The notes below the pieces were generated by a model. The model was not told the origin of the DNA. It saw only the letters and a program-made list of their open reading frames with translations, and did not search any database. From Mycobacterium montefiorense (lineage in GTDB: Bacteria; Actinomycetota; Actinomycetes; Mycobacteriales; Mycobacteriaceae), in assembly GCF_003112775.1 (NCBI RefSeq), contig NZ_BFCH01000008.1, forward strand, positions 16,828-80,827: DNA of 64,000 nt. The letters run 5' to 3'. The stretch's first letter is position 1. The number at the start of each line of letters is the position of its first letter. Positions 23,329-32,213 of the stretch are shown here, piece after piece. A program made the translations under genes and the position numbers.

Positions 23329-23342
23329 GTATCATATAATAC
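23329..23342. promoter_or_regulatory. Candidate MarR operator
   Basis: GTATCATATAATAC matches its own reverse complement at 12 of 14 bases and lies 35 bp upstream of the nitroreductase ATG in the AT-rich divergent gap (23295-23507). The TATAAT inside could also be a -10 element, which would place a repressor over the promoter. Pattern-based only. Confidence 0.4.
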
Positions 23343-23507
23343 TGTATTGAACGCTACTATTCCCGGACGGACGGCCGGCCCTCGAACGAGCCCGCACTGC
23401 AAGGCCGCATTGATATCGCACGTTGTCAATTCGCCTGACCTCGTTGGCTTTCGGCTATCGGTGATCAACTACACGGAAAACTGCGACATCCTCACTAGAG
23501 TTCGAGC

Positions 23508-24506
23508 ATGGACTTCTCGTGCGCGTTCGCAACGTCGTCGAACACCCCGGCCCACGTGGAGCTGGCCGAGACTCTGCACTACAAGCGGGCGTGGCTCTAC
23601 GACTCTCCGGCCCTGTATCCCGACGTGTGGATGGTTCTCACCCGCTGCGCGGAGCGCACGTCGCGCATCGGCCTCGGTCCCGGTGTACTCGTTCCCAGCT
23701 TGCGGCATCCGATTGTCAACGCCGCTGCGATCGCCGAACTGGTGAGCCAGGCGCCGGGGCGCGTCACGGTGGCAATCGGTTCAGGCTTTACCGGCCGAAA
23801 CGCCCTGGGCCAACGAGCCATGCCGTGGCGGCAGGTCGCCGAATACGTGCGGTGCTTGAAGGCTCTGCTAGCCGGCGAAGCCGCGGAATGGGAAGGGGCG
23901 AAGATCCGGATGCTGCAGCTGCCCGGTTTCGGGGCGCCGCGGCCGATCGAAGTGCCGATCCTGATCGGCGCCGACGGCCCCAAGGGCCTCGCCGTTGCGG
24001 CGGAGCTCGGCGACGGCGTCTTCTCCGCGGCCGTGCCACAGCCCGATGCCGCGAAAGCGGCGGACTGGCGGGCGCTGCTGTGCTTCGGTACGGTGCTCGA
24101 CGAAGCAGAGGACCTGACGTCGCCGCGCGTCACCGATGCCGCGCGGCCGGCCGCGGCGGTGCTCTACCACGCCGTCTACGAGCGTGGCGGCGGCGCCGCG
24201 GCGGTCGACGCTCTGCCGGGTGGGCAGGGCTGGCGGGAGAAGATCGAGGCCTACCCCGAAGACGAGCGGCATTTCGCGATCCACCAAGGACATCTGGTCA
24301 AAGCCAATCCGTGTGACGAGCCGCATGTTGCCGACCTGATCCCGTTCGCGAGCTCGATGGCGTTGACCGGTACCGCCGAGCAATTGACAGAGAAGATTGC
24401 CGGACTCGCCGCTCAAGGAGTCACCGAGATCGTCTACCAGCCAGCCGGATCCGACATCGAGCGCGAACTCACGGCATTTGCGTCCGCCGCCGGCCTCGGG
24501 AGCTGA
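23508..24506 (+). CDS. LLM-class flavin/F420-dependent oxidoreductase
   Basis: 332 residues with a luciferase-like barrel: RIGLGPGVLVPSLRHPIVNAAAIAELVSQAPGRVTVAIGSGFTGRNALG near residues 53-100 is the family core, and IEVPILIGADGPKGLAVAAELGDGVF follows. Many mycobacterial members use F420 rather than FMN; the sequence does not settle this. It is divergent from the nitroreductase operon, and the OsmC pseudogene starts 36 bp downstream. Substrate unknown. Confidence 0.83.
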   Translation: MDFSCAFATSSNTPAHVELAETLHYKRAWLYDSPALYPDVWMVLTRCAERTSRIGLGPGVLVPSLRHPIVNAAAIAELVSQAPGRVTVAIGSGFTGRNALGQRAMPWRQVAEYVRCLKALLAGEAAEWEGAKIRMLQLPGFGAPRPIEVPILIGADGPKGLAVAAELGDGVFSAAVPQPDAAKAADWRALLCFGTVLDEAEDLTSPRVTDAARPAAAVLYHAVYERGGGAAAVDALPGGQGWREKIEAYPEDERHFAIHQGHLVKANPCDEPHVADLIPFASSMALTGTAEQLTEKIAGLAAQGVTEIVYQPAGSDIERELTAFASAAGLGS

Positions 24507-24542
24507 CCAAGCGCTACCCACAGTCGTGCGACGATCGGTCGC

Positions 24543-25003
24543 ATGACCACACAGGAGACTGGCCAGGACGCGGTGCCGGCCGAGGGCACGGTGACCGTCG
24601 CGGAGACGGGCGCGGGAACGTATACGCAGCAGATCACCGCCGGCCACCACCAATTCATCGCCGATGAGCCACGACCGGTCGGCGACGACGCCGGGCCCAA
24701 TCCCTACGATCTGCTGCTTGCCGCCTCGGTGCATGCACCTCGATGACAGTGCGGATGTACGCAAACCGCAAGGGCTGGCCACTCGAGAGTATTCGAGTCA
24801 CGTTGCGGCACTCGCGGATTCACGCTCAAGACTGCGCCGACTGCGAAACCAAAACCGGATGGGTCGATCACATCGATCGGAAAATCGAGTTGACCGGCGC
24901 CCTCGACGACGCGCAACGGGATCGGTTATTGCTCATCGCCGAACGCTGCCCCGTCCATCAGACCCTCACCTCGGAGGTCCGGGTCGCCACATCGTTGCGG
25001 TGA
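24543..25003 (+). pseudogene. OsmC/Ohr family protein gene with a one-base frameshift
   Basis: Two overlapping frames together make one OsmC protein. Frame 1 (24543-24746) gives the N-terminus through [12 protein letters not shown], where the family continues with GACTSMT. Frame 2 (from 24743) continues [16 protein letters not shown] and contains CPVHQTL with the second redox cysteine. Adding one C near 24725 (GCCGCC-TCGG to GCCGCCCTCGG) restores [15 protein letters not shown]. The family reduces organic peroxides through two cysteines. Either a recent inactivation or a base-calling error in a C run. Confidence 0.8.
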
Positions 25004-25775
25004 CAGCCGCGATTCGTGCGCGCCGCGCATTCTCGGCGACGCGGGTGCCATTGAGAACCTCAGCAGCGAGACGCCCTCGACCGCGTTGCCGGCCAGCTCC
25101 AACGGAATGATCCCCGGTCCGCCGGTCCGACGCATGCGCCAGTGGGCAACTGCGCGGCGCCAGGCTTCGAATCGGCCGGGAGCGTCTACCCTGCCGCGGA
25201 ACACTCGGGTTTTCCCGCCAGTGGCGACCTGACCGCTTTGCAGGTGCGCTCCGATGGATCGGCTAGACCCGTCACCACCACCAACTTGCTGACCGCGGCT
25301 GAACTGCGAAAGTCGTCCACCGCGACGACGAGCAGCGTCACGACGGCGACCACCACTGCTATCGTGCCCCCGCCCTCGGTCAGTACCAGCACGGTCACCA
25401 GCACGCCGGCCGTCGCGTCGATACCGACGACGACCGGAACGACTCCACCCAGCCTGCCGCCCGGAACCTGAGCGCGGCACCCTAAGCACTCACCAGCGTT
25501 TGACACAAGCCGCTGACATCATGTGTTGTCCCGATAGGTCGGAACATGAAATATGTTATGCTACAAGGATATTCGTTAGATTCGAGTCGCTATCGCGTGA
25601 TGCCAGTCCTTTCTCGAGGAACTTGTCTTGGCAATCCGCCGACTAGTACCAACGTGTGGGGTTCACTGTATGCAAGCGCAGGCTTGACGACGAATACGGA
25701 AGACCATGCGGCCCTGCCGATTTCGCCTGTGATCGATCAGCTGGCAACTTCGCATCCTGCTGAGGGCGGTCGACG
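25004..25775. other. Intergenic region without a confidently supported gene
   Basis: About 770 bp. A plus-strand frame at 25142-25471 would give a 109-residue Thr/Ser/Pro-rich sequence with low complexity, and another at 25546-25779 a 77-residue sequence overlapping the PPE start by 4 bp. Neither shows a family signature. The last 230 bp are AT-rich (for example AATATGTTATGCTACAAGGATATTCG near 25548) and probably hold the PPE promoter. Confidence 0.4.
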
Positions 25776-27308
25776 GTGACGGTACCCATCTGGATCGCCT
25801 TCCCTCCGGAGGTGCATTCCGCGCTGTTGTCTGTCGGTCCGGGATCAGGTTCGCTGCTAGCCGCGGCAGGTGCGTGGTCATCGCTGAGCGCCGAATATGC
25901 TTCGGCCGCCGACGAGCTCGGCGCGCTGTTGGGACAGATGCGAGCGGGGACGTGGGACGGCCCGAGCGCGCAACAGTACGTCGACGCGCATGTGCCGTAC
26001 CTGATGTGGCTGATGCAGGCCAGCGCTGACAGTGCCAGCGCATCGGCTCAGCACGAGACGGCGGCAGCGGCGTATGTCAGTGCGTTGGCGGCGATGCCGA
26101 CGTTGGGCGAACTTGCCGCCAACCACACCATCCACGCAGCGTTACTGGCAACGAATTTCTTTGGTATTAACACCATTCCGATTGCAGTCAACGAAGCCGA
26201 TTATGCCAGGATGTGGGTCCAGGCCGCGACCACGATGACCGTCTATCAGACGGTGTCGAGCACCGCGCTGGCGGCGACGCCTGTCACAACTACCGCCCCA
26301 ACTGTGCTACGTGCTGCTGCGACTGCCGATGCCACGAGCTTCGCGGCAAGCAGCCCTCCCGATCCGAGTACGTCGTTCTTTTACGACTTGTGGTACTTCC
26401 TGATCGGGGCGTGGAGGGATGCCGGGTTTAACTTCGGCGGCCCTCCGTCGACGTGGCTGTACCAGACCTACCTCGGGCTCTTTGTTTACCTGCCGCAGGC
26501 CCTCGCGAATGCGCACACACCAGCGCAGATCTTCGCGGTCCTACTGTCCGAACTCAGCCAATTCATTTTCTGGCGGCTAGTCGAACTTTTCGAACTTATT
26601 CAGTTCCTTCCTCAATTGCTTCCACAGTTGCTGACGGTCGCGCTTCCGGTAATGGCCGCTAGCGTCGGCGCAGTGGCCGGCCTCGGAGCTGCCGGTGGCC
26701 TGCCGGGACTGGCCGGGCTGGCCGGGATACCCACCGGAGCCGCACCCGTCGCGATGCCAACCACCGTGCCGATATCGACGGCTCCCACTTCCGCAAGCCC
26801 AGTACCTGCCCCGGCCGCCGCGCCGGTCACCGCGCCGGCGTCAGGTCCGGTTCACGTGTCCGGGCCCGCCGCGGCCCCCGTGGTGGGGGGTCCGCCCCCG
26901 ACTACGGGTCCAGGCGGTTTCCCCTACATTGTGGGCGGGCTGAACATAAGGGCCGGGGCAGTCATCGAAGCCAAAGCGCGCGAGCCGAAGTCCGCTGTCG
27001 CCTCGGCACCGGCGTCCGCGGTCACCGCAGCGGCCGCCCGAGAGCAGGCCATGCTGCGCCGACGGCGACGCGCAGGTACGCGCGGATACCGCGATGAATT
27101 CATGGACATGAATATCGAGGTCGCACCGGACTGGGGCGCTGCACCCGGCGAAGAAATTATCGTGTCCTCCGCCGGGAACCTGGGGTTCGCCGACACAGTT
27201 ACCAGAAAGACGGTGAGCGATGCGGCAGGGTTGACCACGTTGGCCGGCAACGAATTCGGCGGAGGCCCGACGACGCCGATGCTTCCACACACCTGGGCGG
27301 GCGGCTAG
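25776..27308 (+). CDS. PPE family protein, PPE-PPW subgroup
   Basis: 510 residues, GTG start. The PPE motif is at residues 9-12 (FPPE), followed by the conserved helical domain (about 175 residues) with its WDGPSAQQYV segment. A hydrophobic middle (LYQTYLGLFVYLPQALA; FLPQLLPQLLTVALPVM), a Pro/Ala linker and a C-terminus with PMLPHTW, which fits the PxxPxxW signature of the PPW subgroup, follow. Such proteins are usually secreted by ESX systems, generally with a PE partner; no PE gene is adjacent. Surface location inferred. Confidence 0.9.
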   Translation: MTVPIWIAFPPEVHSALLSVGPGSGSLLAAAGAWSSLSAEYASAADELGALLGQMRAGTWDGPSAQQYVDAHVPYLMWLMQASADSASASAQHETAAAAYVSALAAMPTLGELAANHTIHAALLATNFFGINTIPIAVNEADYARMWVQAATTMTVYQTVSSTALAATPVTTTAPTVLRAAATADATSFAASSPPDPSTSFFYDLWYFLIGAWRDAGFNFGGPPSTWLYQTYLGLFVYLPQALANAHTPAQIFAVLLSELSQFIFWRLVELFELIQFLPQLLPQLLTVALPVMAASVGAVAGLGAAGGLPGLAGLAGIPTGAAPVAMPTTVPISTAPTSASPVPAPAAAPVTAPASGPVHVSGPAAAPVVGGPPPTTGPGGFPYIVGGLNIRAGAVIEAKAREPKSAVASAPASAVTAAAAREQAMLRRRRRAGTRGYRDEFMDMNIEVAPDWGAAPGEEIIVSSAGNLGFADTVTRKTVSDAAGLTTLAGNEFGGGPTTPMLPHTWAGG

Positions 27309-27706
27309 CCCCGGCCGATCTGCGCCAGCACCGCGCCCATGTCGGCGAGGTCCCAAACCTCGGCGAACTTGCCCCCTTCGACGCGATAAAGAGTGAATTC
27401 CGAGATGCTCACCCGGCGATCGGTCGCCGCTATGCCCCCGAAGACGCCGCGATGGGTTCCGGTGACGGTGAAGTGCACCGCGATGTAGTCGTCATCGACG
27501 ACGATGTGCCGCATCTCCCAATGCCAGTCCGGGAAGGCGAAGACGATCGGCGCGAATTGCGCCGCAACGGCAGCGGGATCCATTGGGGCGTCGTTGACCT
27601 TGATGGTCGGGGTATAGAACGACGTCATTGCATCGAAATCGTGCTCGTTACAGCACTTCAGATACGCCAGATACAGGGATCGGTTTTCCTCGAGCCGACT
27701 GACCAA
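27305..27706 (-). CDS. SnoaL-like / NTF2-fold protein
   Basis: About 133 residues from a TTG at 27706 preceded by GAGGAC; a longer frame to 27877 overlaps the upstream methyltransferase and is unlikely. The sequence (SLYLAYLKCCNEHDFDAMTSFY, FPDWHWEMRHIVVDDDYIAVHF, GTHRGVFGGIAATDRRVSI) fits the SnoaL cone fold, found in polyketide cyclases and small hydrolases. It lies 7 bp downstream of the methyltransferase, likely one operon. The stop meets the PPE stop tail-to-tail with a 4-bp overlap. Substrate unknown. Confidence 0.7.
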   Translation of the reverse strand: MVSRLEENRSLYLAYLKCCNEHDFDAMTSFYTPTIKVNDAPMDPAAVAAQFAPIVFAFPDWHWEMRHIVVDDDYIAVHFTVTGTHRGVFGGIAATDRRVSISEFTLYRVEGGKFAEVWDLADMGAVLAQIGRG

Positions 27707-27713
27707 AATGTCC

Positions 27714-28379
27714 TCACCGTCCAACAGTCGCCCGAGCCAGCAGCACCGCACGCCGGCGCTCACCCTCGTCATCGTGGATATCGACGTCAACCTCCCCGAA
27801 GCCCGCGGACCGAAGGGCGTCGACAATCGGAGCGGGGTCACCGACTCCGCTGAACGGCAACGCCGCCGCAACGTCATCGGAGTAATGATGCGCTGCCACT
27901 TGGGTATTGAGTGAGGAGTCGGCGATCAGCGTCCCACCTGGAGTCAAGACGCGGCGCCATTGCGCGAAAGCCTTGTCGGGTTCGAGCAGGGTCCAGATAA
28001 AGTGCCGGGCCGTCACGGCATCGAAACTGGCATCGGGAAACGGCAGCCGTTCGGTGACACCCTCCACAAAGGTGATGGACATCCCGCGCTCGGCGGCCTT
28101 AGCGCGAGCATTGCCCAGCATTGCCTGCGACGCGTCGAATCCGGTCACCTGGTGACCAAGTTCGGCCAATAGCAGCGCGAGAAATCCCGTGCCGGTGGCG
28201 ATGTCGAGCACCCGGGAGCGGGGCGGGATCGCGCCCAAAGTCGTTGTCCACAGCTGCCGTTCGGCATCGGAGAAGATGCCGTGCGCGTCCTTCTGGTCAT
28301 ACCGCGCACCCTCCTGCTCCCAGAAGGCGCGGATCGCGCTGTGAGCCGTTACCAGGGAATCACTGTCACTCGGCGACAT
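27714..28379 (-). CDS. Class I SAM-dependent methyltransferase
   Basis: 221 residues. Motif I VLDIATGTGFLALLLAELG (about residues 57-75), GFDAS acidic loop, LPFPDASFDAVTARHFIWTL (motif II) and LTPGGTLIADS (motif III) are clear, so Methyltransf_11 type. It is between a flavoprotein monooxygenase and a SnoaL-like gene on the same strand. The trio of hydroxylase, methyltransferase and SnoaL fold is common in secondary-metabolite or xenobiotic pathways; that reading is inference. Confidence 0.85.
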   Translation of the reverse strand: MSPSDSDSLVTAHSAIRAFWEQEGARYDQKDAHGIFSDAERQLWTTTLGAIPPRSRVLDIATGTGFLALLLAELGHQVTGFDASQAMLGNARAKAAERGMSITFVEGVTERLPFPDASFDAVTARHFIWTLLEPDKAFAQWRRVLTPGGTLIADSSLNTQVAAHHYSDDVAAALPFSGVGDPAPIVDALRSAGFGEVDVDIHDDEGERRRAVLLARATVGR

Positions 28380-28399
28380 GGCAATTCACCCTAGCCGAG

Positions 28400-29620
28400 T
28401 TACCGCGAATCAGCCCAGGCGTGTATGTCAGGAGTCCGTACGTGCTCTGGGCGGAAACCGCGCCCGACGAAGATCGGCGGAAGCGCTTGCAGCGGGCCCC
28501 AACCGATGATCTTCGGAATCTGGATCGGCGACAGGTCACCGCTCAAGTTGGGCGCGACCGCCTTGTCCTGCACCAGCACCTGACCCGCCTGGATGATCCG
28601 AGTCGGCAGCTCGCGGCGGCGCTGCACTTTGGCCAGGTCGGCGTCGGTCAGCCGGCCTTCGCGCAGCGGGGCGCACAAGATATTGGCCGCGGCCACGGCA
28701 TCGGCGACCGCGAGGTTGATACCGACCCCACCGGCCGGCGACATCGCATGTGCGGCATCGCCGATGCACAGCAGGCCGGTGCGCCACCACGTCTGCAGCC
28801 GGTCGACCCGCACGTCGAGCTCGCTGGTGTCGTCCCACGACGTCAGATCGTTGACGTGCTCACGCAGCCGCGGTTGTGCGGTGACGATTCGCTCCTTGAA
28901 CTCCTCCGGCGATCCGCCCAGGGGGCTGGCGCCCTTCGGCATCAGATAGGCGACCTGCCAGTAGTCGCCCCGGTAGATCATCGCCATCAGCAGGCCTTTG
29001 CGGACCACCCCGAACAGTTCTTCGGGGTCCCCTGGCCGCCATTTCAGCCGAAACCACAGCACGTCCATCGGGGAGTGCGCCGCGGCGGTCCGCAATCCCG
29101 CCGCCGCGCGCACCACCGACTTTCGCCCGTCGGCGGCCACCACCAACTCGGCCCGCACCTCTAGATCCGGCGTGCGCACCCCAACCACCCGATCGCCGTC
29201 GCAGATCAGGTCGGTCACCTCGGCATTGCGGATCAAGGTGAATTCCGGGTAGGCGGAAGCCTTTTCGGCGAGGAAGTCCAGGAAGTCCCACTGCGGCATC
29301 ATCGCGATATAGGGCTGCTTGAAGCCCAGCCGTTTGAGCACCTTGAAGTTGCCGAGGGTGCGAATCGAGCCACCGGTGTCGAAGGCAAGTCGGTCGATCT
29401 TGGTGTGCGGCAGCTTCAGGAACTCGTCGATGAATCCGAGCTCGTCCATGATCCGCAGGGTGCTTGGGTGCACGGTGTCGCCGCGGAAGTCGCGCAGGAA
29501 GTCGTTGTGCTTTTCCAGGACGACGACCCGGATTCCGGCGCGAGCGAGCAGCAGGGCGTGAACCAGGCCGGCGGGCCCGCCCCCGACAACGCAGACCTGG
29601 GTCTGCAGAACTTGTGTCAT
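28400..29620 (-). CDS. FAD-dependent aromatic monooxygenase (PHBH fold)
   Basis: 406 residues from the ATG at 29620, which has GAGGAGC 6 bases upstream. The N-terminal dinucleotide fold VCVVGGGPAGLVHALLLARAG, the DG motif VVAADGRKSVVRAAAGL near residue 160, and the GD motif LLCIGDAAHAMSPAGGVGINLAVADAV near 290 define the class A flavin monooxygenases. It uses NAD(P)H and O2. The divergent TetR gene (29698) is a likely regulator. Substrate unknown. Confidence 0.88.
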   Translation of the reverse strand: MTQVLQTQVCVVGGGPAGLVHALLLARAGIRVVVLEKHNDFLRDFRGDTVHPSTLRIMDELGFIDEFLKLPHTKIDRLAFDTGGSIRTLGNFKVLKRLGFKQPYIAMMPQWDFLDFLAEKASAYPEFTLIRNAEVTDLICDGDRVVGVRTPDLEVRAELVVAADGRKSVVRAAAGLRTAAAHSPMDVLWFRLKWRPGDPEELFGVVRKGLLMAMIYRGDYWQVAYLMPKGASPLGGSPEEFKERIVTAQPRLREHVNDLTSWDDTSELDVRVDRLQTWWRTGLLCIGDAAHAMSPAGGVGINLAVADAVAAANILCAPLREGRLTDADLAKVQRRRELPTRIIQAGQVLVQDKAVAPNLSGDLSPIQIPKIIGWGPLQALPPIFVGRGFRPEHVRTPDIHAWADSR

Positions 29621-29658
29621 GGTGTGCTCCTCGTGCAGTTGTGGAATACAATTGCAGC

Positions 29659-29676
29659 ATACATAAGGTAATGTAT
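29659..29676. promoter_or_regulatory. Candidate TetR operator (inverted repeat)
   Basis: ATACAT-AAGGTA-ATGTAT: 6-bp perfect arms, 6-bp spacer, lying in the 77-bp gap between the divergent monooxygenase and TetR genes, 22 bp before the TetR start. Fits a shared autoregulatory operator; pattern only. Confidence 0.5.
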
Positions 29677-29697
29677 CACATGTTGGAAGGAGACGGT

Positions 29698-30489
29698 ATG
29701 GCCCGACCGGTGTCGACGCCACAGGTGGTGGAGGCCGCACTGCGCGCCGCGGAGAAATTGGGCAAGGACGTCGCCGACGTTCCGGTCGCATTGATCGCCG
29801 CGGAGGCCGGCATCTCGCGCAGCACCCTGCTGCGGCGCTTCGACGGATCGCGCACCGCCCTGAACGACGCCGTCCGCGCGGCCGGCGTCGACCCCGGCGG
29901 CCTGCCCCCCGTCCGCGACCGGGCAGTGGCTGCCGCCGCGACCCTGATCAGCGAATCCGGCCTTGCCGCGGCAACATTGCAAGCCGTCGCCGCCCGCGCC
30001 GATTGCTCGGTTTACAGCCTGCACGCGGTTTTCGGCGGGCGCGACGAAATGATGCGGGCGGTCTTCGAGCGTTACAGCCCCATCCTGGATATCGAGGAAT
30101 ACCTGGCGCGTCCCAGCGATGACCTGCTCGAGATGGTGCGCGGCTTCTACCGAACGGTGGCGAATGCCCTGAGCCGCGAACCCCGCGTTGCGCCGGCTAT
30201 ATTCGCCGAGGCCTTCGCACGACCTAGCAGTCCCGCCGTGCAGTCGCTGGCGGCCTACGGCCCACCGCGCTTACTGGGCACACTCGGTCGCTGGTTCGAC
30301 ACCGAAATTCATGCTGGACATATCCGCGACATGCCCCTACCGCTACTGGCCCAACAACTGTTGGGCCCCATCCTGATTCACATGCTCACCCGGCCGCTGC
30401 TGCCGAATGTCCCCGGCTTGCAGCTGCCCGACATCGACACCACCTGCGACGTATTCGCCGAGAACTTCGTGCGCGCCGTCGTGCCGTAG
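29698..30489 (+). CDS. TetR-like regulator with two HTH-like segments
   Basis: 263 residues from the ATG at 29698 (GGAAGGAGAC just upstream). Residues 8-55 (VVEAALRAAEKLGKDV, VALIAAEAGISRSTLLRRFDG) already read as a TetR HTH. A second one follows at about residues 67-117 (RAVAAAATLISESGLAAATL, AVAARADCSVYSLHAVFGGRDEMMRAVFE). The remainder is the helical ligand domain. Divergent from the FAD monooxygenase. Two DNA-binding segments in one chain are unusual for TetR; the first may be degenerate. Confidence 0.82.
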   Translation: MARPVSTPQVVEAALRAAEKLGKDVADVPVALIAAEAGISRSTLLRRFDGSRTALNDAVRAAGVDPGGLPPVRDRAVAAAATLISESGLAAATLQAVAARADCSVYSLHAVFGGRDEMMRAVFERYSPILDIEEYLARPSDDLLEMVRGFYRTVANALSREPRVAPAIFAEAFARPSSPAVQSLAAYGPPRLLGTLGRWFDTEIHAGHIRDMPLPLLAQQLLGPILIHMLTRPLLPNVPGLQLPDIDTTCDVFAENFVRAVVP

Positions 30490-30745
30490 GGAGCGCTTCC
30501 GGCTAGCGATCACGACTTGAGAGCATTCCCAGGCGCACGCGGCCGCACGCCCATAGTGTTCGGAGATGCAGACGGTGTTGTTCAGGCTGGGGTTGGTCCC
30601 GTTTCTGCTCGACCTGCTCTGGCCGCAGCGTGGAGTGCCGGCCGCAAACTCGCTCCGATCGCGGCGGCCGATCACGAGGCCTCGGCGGCACAAGAAGGGT
30701 TCATCAGCTTTCTATTGGTGTCGCTCTCGCCGTCGAGGGGACTCG

Positions 30746-31246
30746 ATGCCTGACGATCGGACTAGCGTGATTGCCGCGATATCTGCCGTCCTGATTCCTG
30801 CCGTCGTCGGCATTGCCTCGGCTCACGCCGCCCCGCTGCCCGACGTCTGCAACTCGGCCACCACCGGCGCCGACAACGTATGCAGCGTCAGGCTGACCTC
30901 GGTGACCGCGAACACCATCGACGGGACGATCACCGGGGTCCCAGTCGGCGGCGTGGCTCCAATTACCCTCGCGGGACAACTGGATGCGTACCTTCGGTCA
31001 GCCGGGTTTGGGAATTCGCCACCGGACCCAGTCCAACGCTGGGATGCCGCGATTGACCGCGTGAACGACGCCATCCCGTCCGGTCCGGATTGGTACGGGC
31101 AAGCCAAGTCCCGAGCCTTCCTGCCAAGAGAGCTGAATGGACTGGCCACCCAATTTCCCCCCAACACCACAGTCGTCCGGTTCGTGCCCGATGACGCCAA
31201 TGCCGATGGCTTTCGGCTGGTGTCGATCCAGCCGGTGGCCCAGTAG
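30746..31246 (+). CDS. Secreted hypothetical protein
   Basis: 166 residues from the ATG at 30746 with GAGGGG upstream; the longer frame from 30566 would bury the signal peptide. The N-terminus (MPDDRTSVIAAISAVLIPAVVGIASAHA-AP) is a signal peptide with AHA cleavage near residue 28. The mature part has two cysteines (VCNSATT, VCSVRL) and a C-terminal beta-rich segment. No family recognised. Convergent with the membrane protein at 31267. Confidence 0.6.
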   Translation: MPDDRTSVIAAISAVLIPAVVGIASAHAAPLPDVCNSATTGADNVCSVRLTSVTANTIDGTITGVPVGGVAPITLAGQLDAYLRSAGFGNSPPDPVQRWDAAIDRVNDAIPSGPDWYGQAKSRAFLPRELNGLATQFPPNTTVVRFVPDDANADGFRLVSIQPVAQ

Positions 31247-31266
31247 CCGCCCGAATTGACCATGTA

Positions 31267-32001
31267 TCAGCTGTGCGCGAATTCAGCGAGCTTGGCATCG
31301 ACTGCCGCAGTATCCGGTCCCGCGTACGTCTTGGGGTCGCGCTTGTTGACCCATACGAGGAATGGGCAGCTGACCGCGGGGCCGTCCACCGTTCCGAGTT
31401 GTGCGATGTGCTTGCCGGTCCTCGCCTCGCGAAGTTCGATGTTGTATTGGACGGCGTAATAGTCGACAGTCACGTGTTCACCCGTGTCGGTCCTGAGGCT
31501 GCAGGTGAGTGACTTCACCTCGGTTCCGGGTTTGCGGGTAAGGCAGGCAACGACATTCGTCGACAGGAAGTCGCCGGGGTTCGCCCGGTAGTCGGCACGG
31601 GAGTCGAGCATGACTTCGCTCCAGCGGGCGTTTGTCATTTCGCGCATCGGGTTGGGCTCGTCGTAGGGAGCGAACGCGGCGATCTTGTACGGCTTCCCGT
31701 ACGCGGCGGCGTTAGTGATTGACCCGCCATCGCAGACCACATCGAAGTCCGAGAGGGAGGTTGCCTTCTTAGCGCCTCCGCGCCCGTCGAGACCGTCGTG
31801 GACAATGTCGCGGATCACGAAAAGCCCGACCAACGCCACCGGTACCAGAACGACCGTCGCTGCGAGCGCGAGCACAACTATCAACACGCGATTGGTCTTG
31901 CGCGGCGCTGGCGAATAAGGCGGATACGGTCCCGGCGGTGGGTACGGCGGGGGCCATTGCTGCGGTGGCTGCGGCGGCGGCCACTGCTGCGGATAGCTCA
32001 T
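31267..32001 (-). CDS. Proline-rich N-terminus single-pass membrane protein, unknown function
   Basis: 244 residues from the ATG at 32001. A Pro/Gln/Tyr-rich cytosolic start (QQWPPPQPPQQWPPPYPPPG) is followed by a basic stop (RKTNR) and one transmembrane helix near residues 38-62 (VLIVVLALAATVVLVPVALVGLFVI). The extracytoplasmic domain has four cysteines. This architecture is common among mycobacterial envelope proteins; no function is known. Before the element inserted it lay directly downstream of groEL1. Confidence 0.7.
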   Translation of the reverse strand: MSYPQQWPPPQPPQQWPPPYPPPGPYPPYSPAPRKTNRVLIVVLALAATVVLVPVALVGLFVIRDIVHDGLDGRGGAKKATSLSDFDVVCDGGSITNAAAYGKPYKIAAFAPYDEPNPMREMTNARWSEVMLDSRADYRANPGDFLSTNVVACLTRKPGTEVKSLTCSLRTDTGEHVTVDYYAVQYNIELREARTGKHIAQLGTVDGPAVSCPFLVWVNKRDPKTYAGPDTAAVDAKLAEFAHS

Positions 32002-32059
32002 GCTCGTGCCCCCCAACGCCGTGGTGCGCCAGCCTAACAATCGTCGCGGTCGAGGCAAA

Positions 32060-32095
32060 CAAAACGCCCCCGGCCGAATGACCGGGGGCGTTTTG
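32060..32095. terminator. Original groEL1 rho-independent terminator
   Basis: Perfect 14-bp stem (32060-32073 with 32082-32095, GC core CGCCCCCGG/CCGGGGGCG) and an 8-base loop, with an AAAA/TTTT outer stem usable on both strands. It directly follows the displaced groEL1 tail stop at 32107, so it was the terminator of groEL1 before integration. Confidence 0.85.
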
Positions 32096-32106
32096 CACAA
32101 ACTCAC

Positions 32107-32188
32107 TCAGTGATGATGGTGGCCATGACCATGACCGTGACCGTGGCCGTGGTCGTCGTCTTCATTGGCGGGCTTGTCGACAACCGCC
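32107..32188 (-). pseudogene. Displaced native 3' end of groEL1
   Basis: In the groEL1 frame the minus strand reads ETAVVDKPANEDDDHGHGHG, then a His/Gly run and TGA at 32107. Joined to groEL1 at the shared core it recreates a normal mycobacterial GroEL1 C-terminus (the VDKPA and His-rich end is typical). It has no start codon of its own. The rest of groEL1 is 12.3 kb away, past the element. Proves that the element inserted into groEL1 rather than beside it. Confidence 0.88.
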
Positions 32189-32213
32189 GTCTCGGTAGTG
32201 TTAGATTGCAGCC
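32167..32213. other. attL junction of the groEL1-integrated element
   Basis: The left half, GGCGGGCTTGTCGAC then AACCGCC, closely resembles the left arm of the Bxb1 attB in groEL1. The core GTCTCGGT is at 32189-32196, and the right half is element-derived and runs into the integrase gene, whose ATG begins 18 bp after the core. The shared core with attR at 44480-44487 defines the ends. Confidence 0.85.

Noticed and set aside
25142..25471. Thr/Ser/Pro-rich 109-residue frame before the PPE gene
   Set aside because: Low complexity, no ribosome site or family; competing frames on both strands are equally open.
25546..25779. 77-residue frame overlapping the PPE start by 4 bp
   Set aside because: Considered as a PE partner, but it has no PE motif or helical hairpin pattern.
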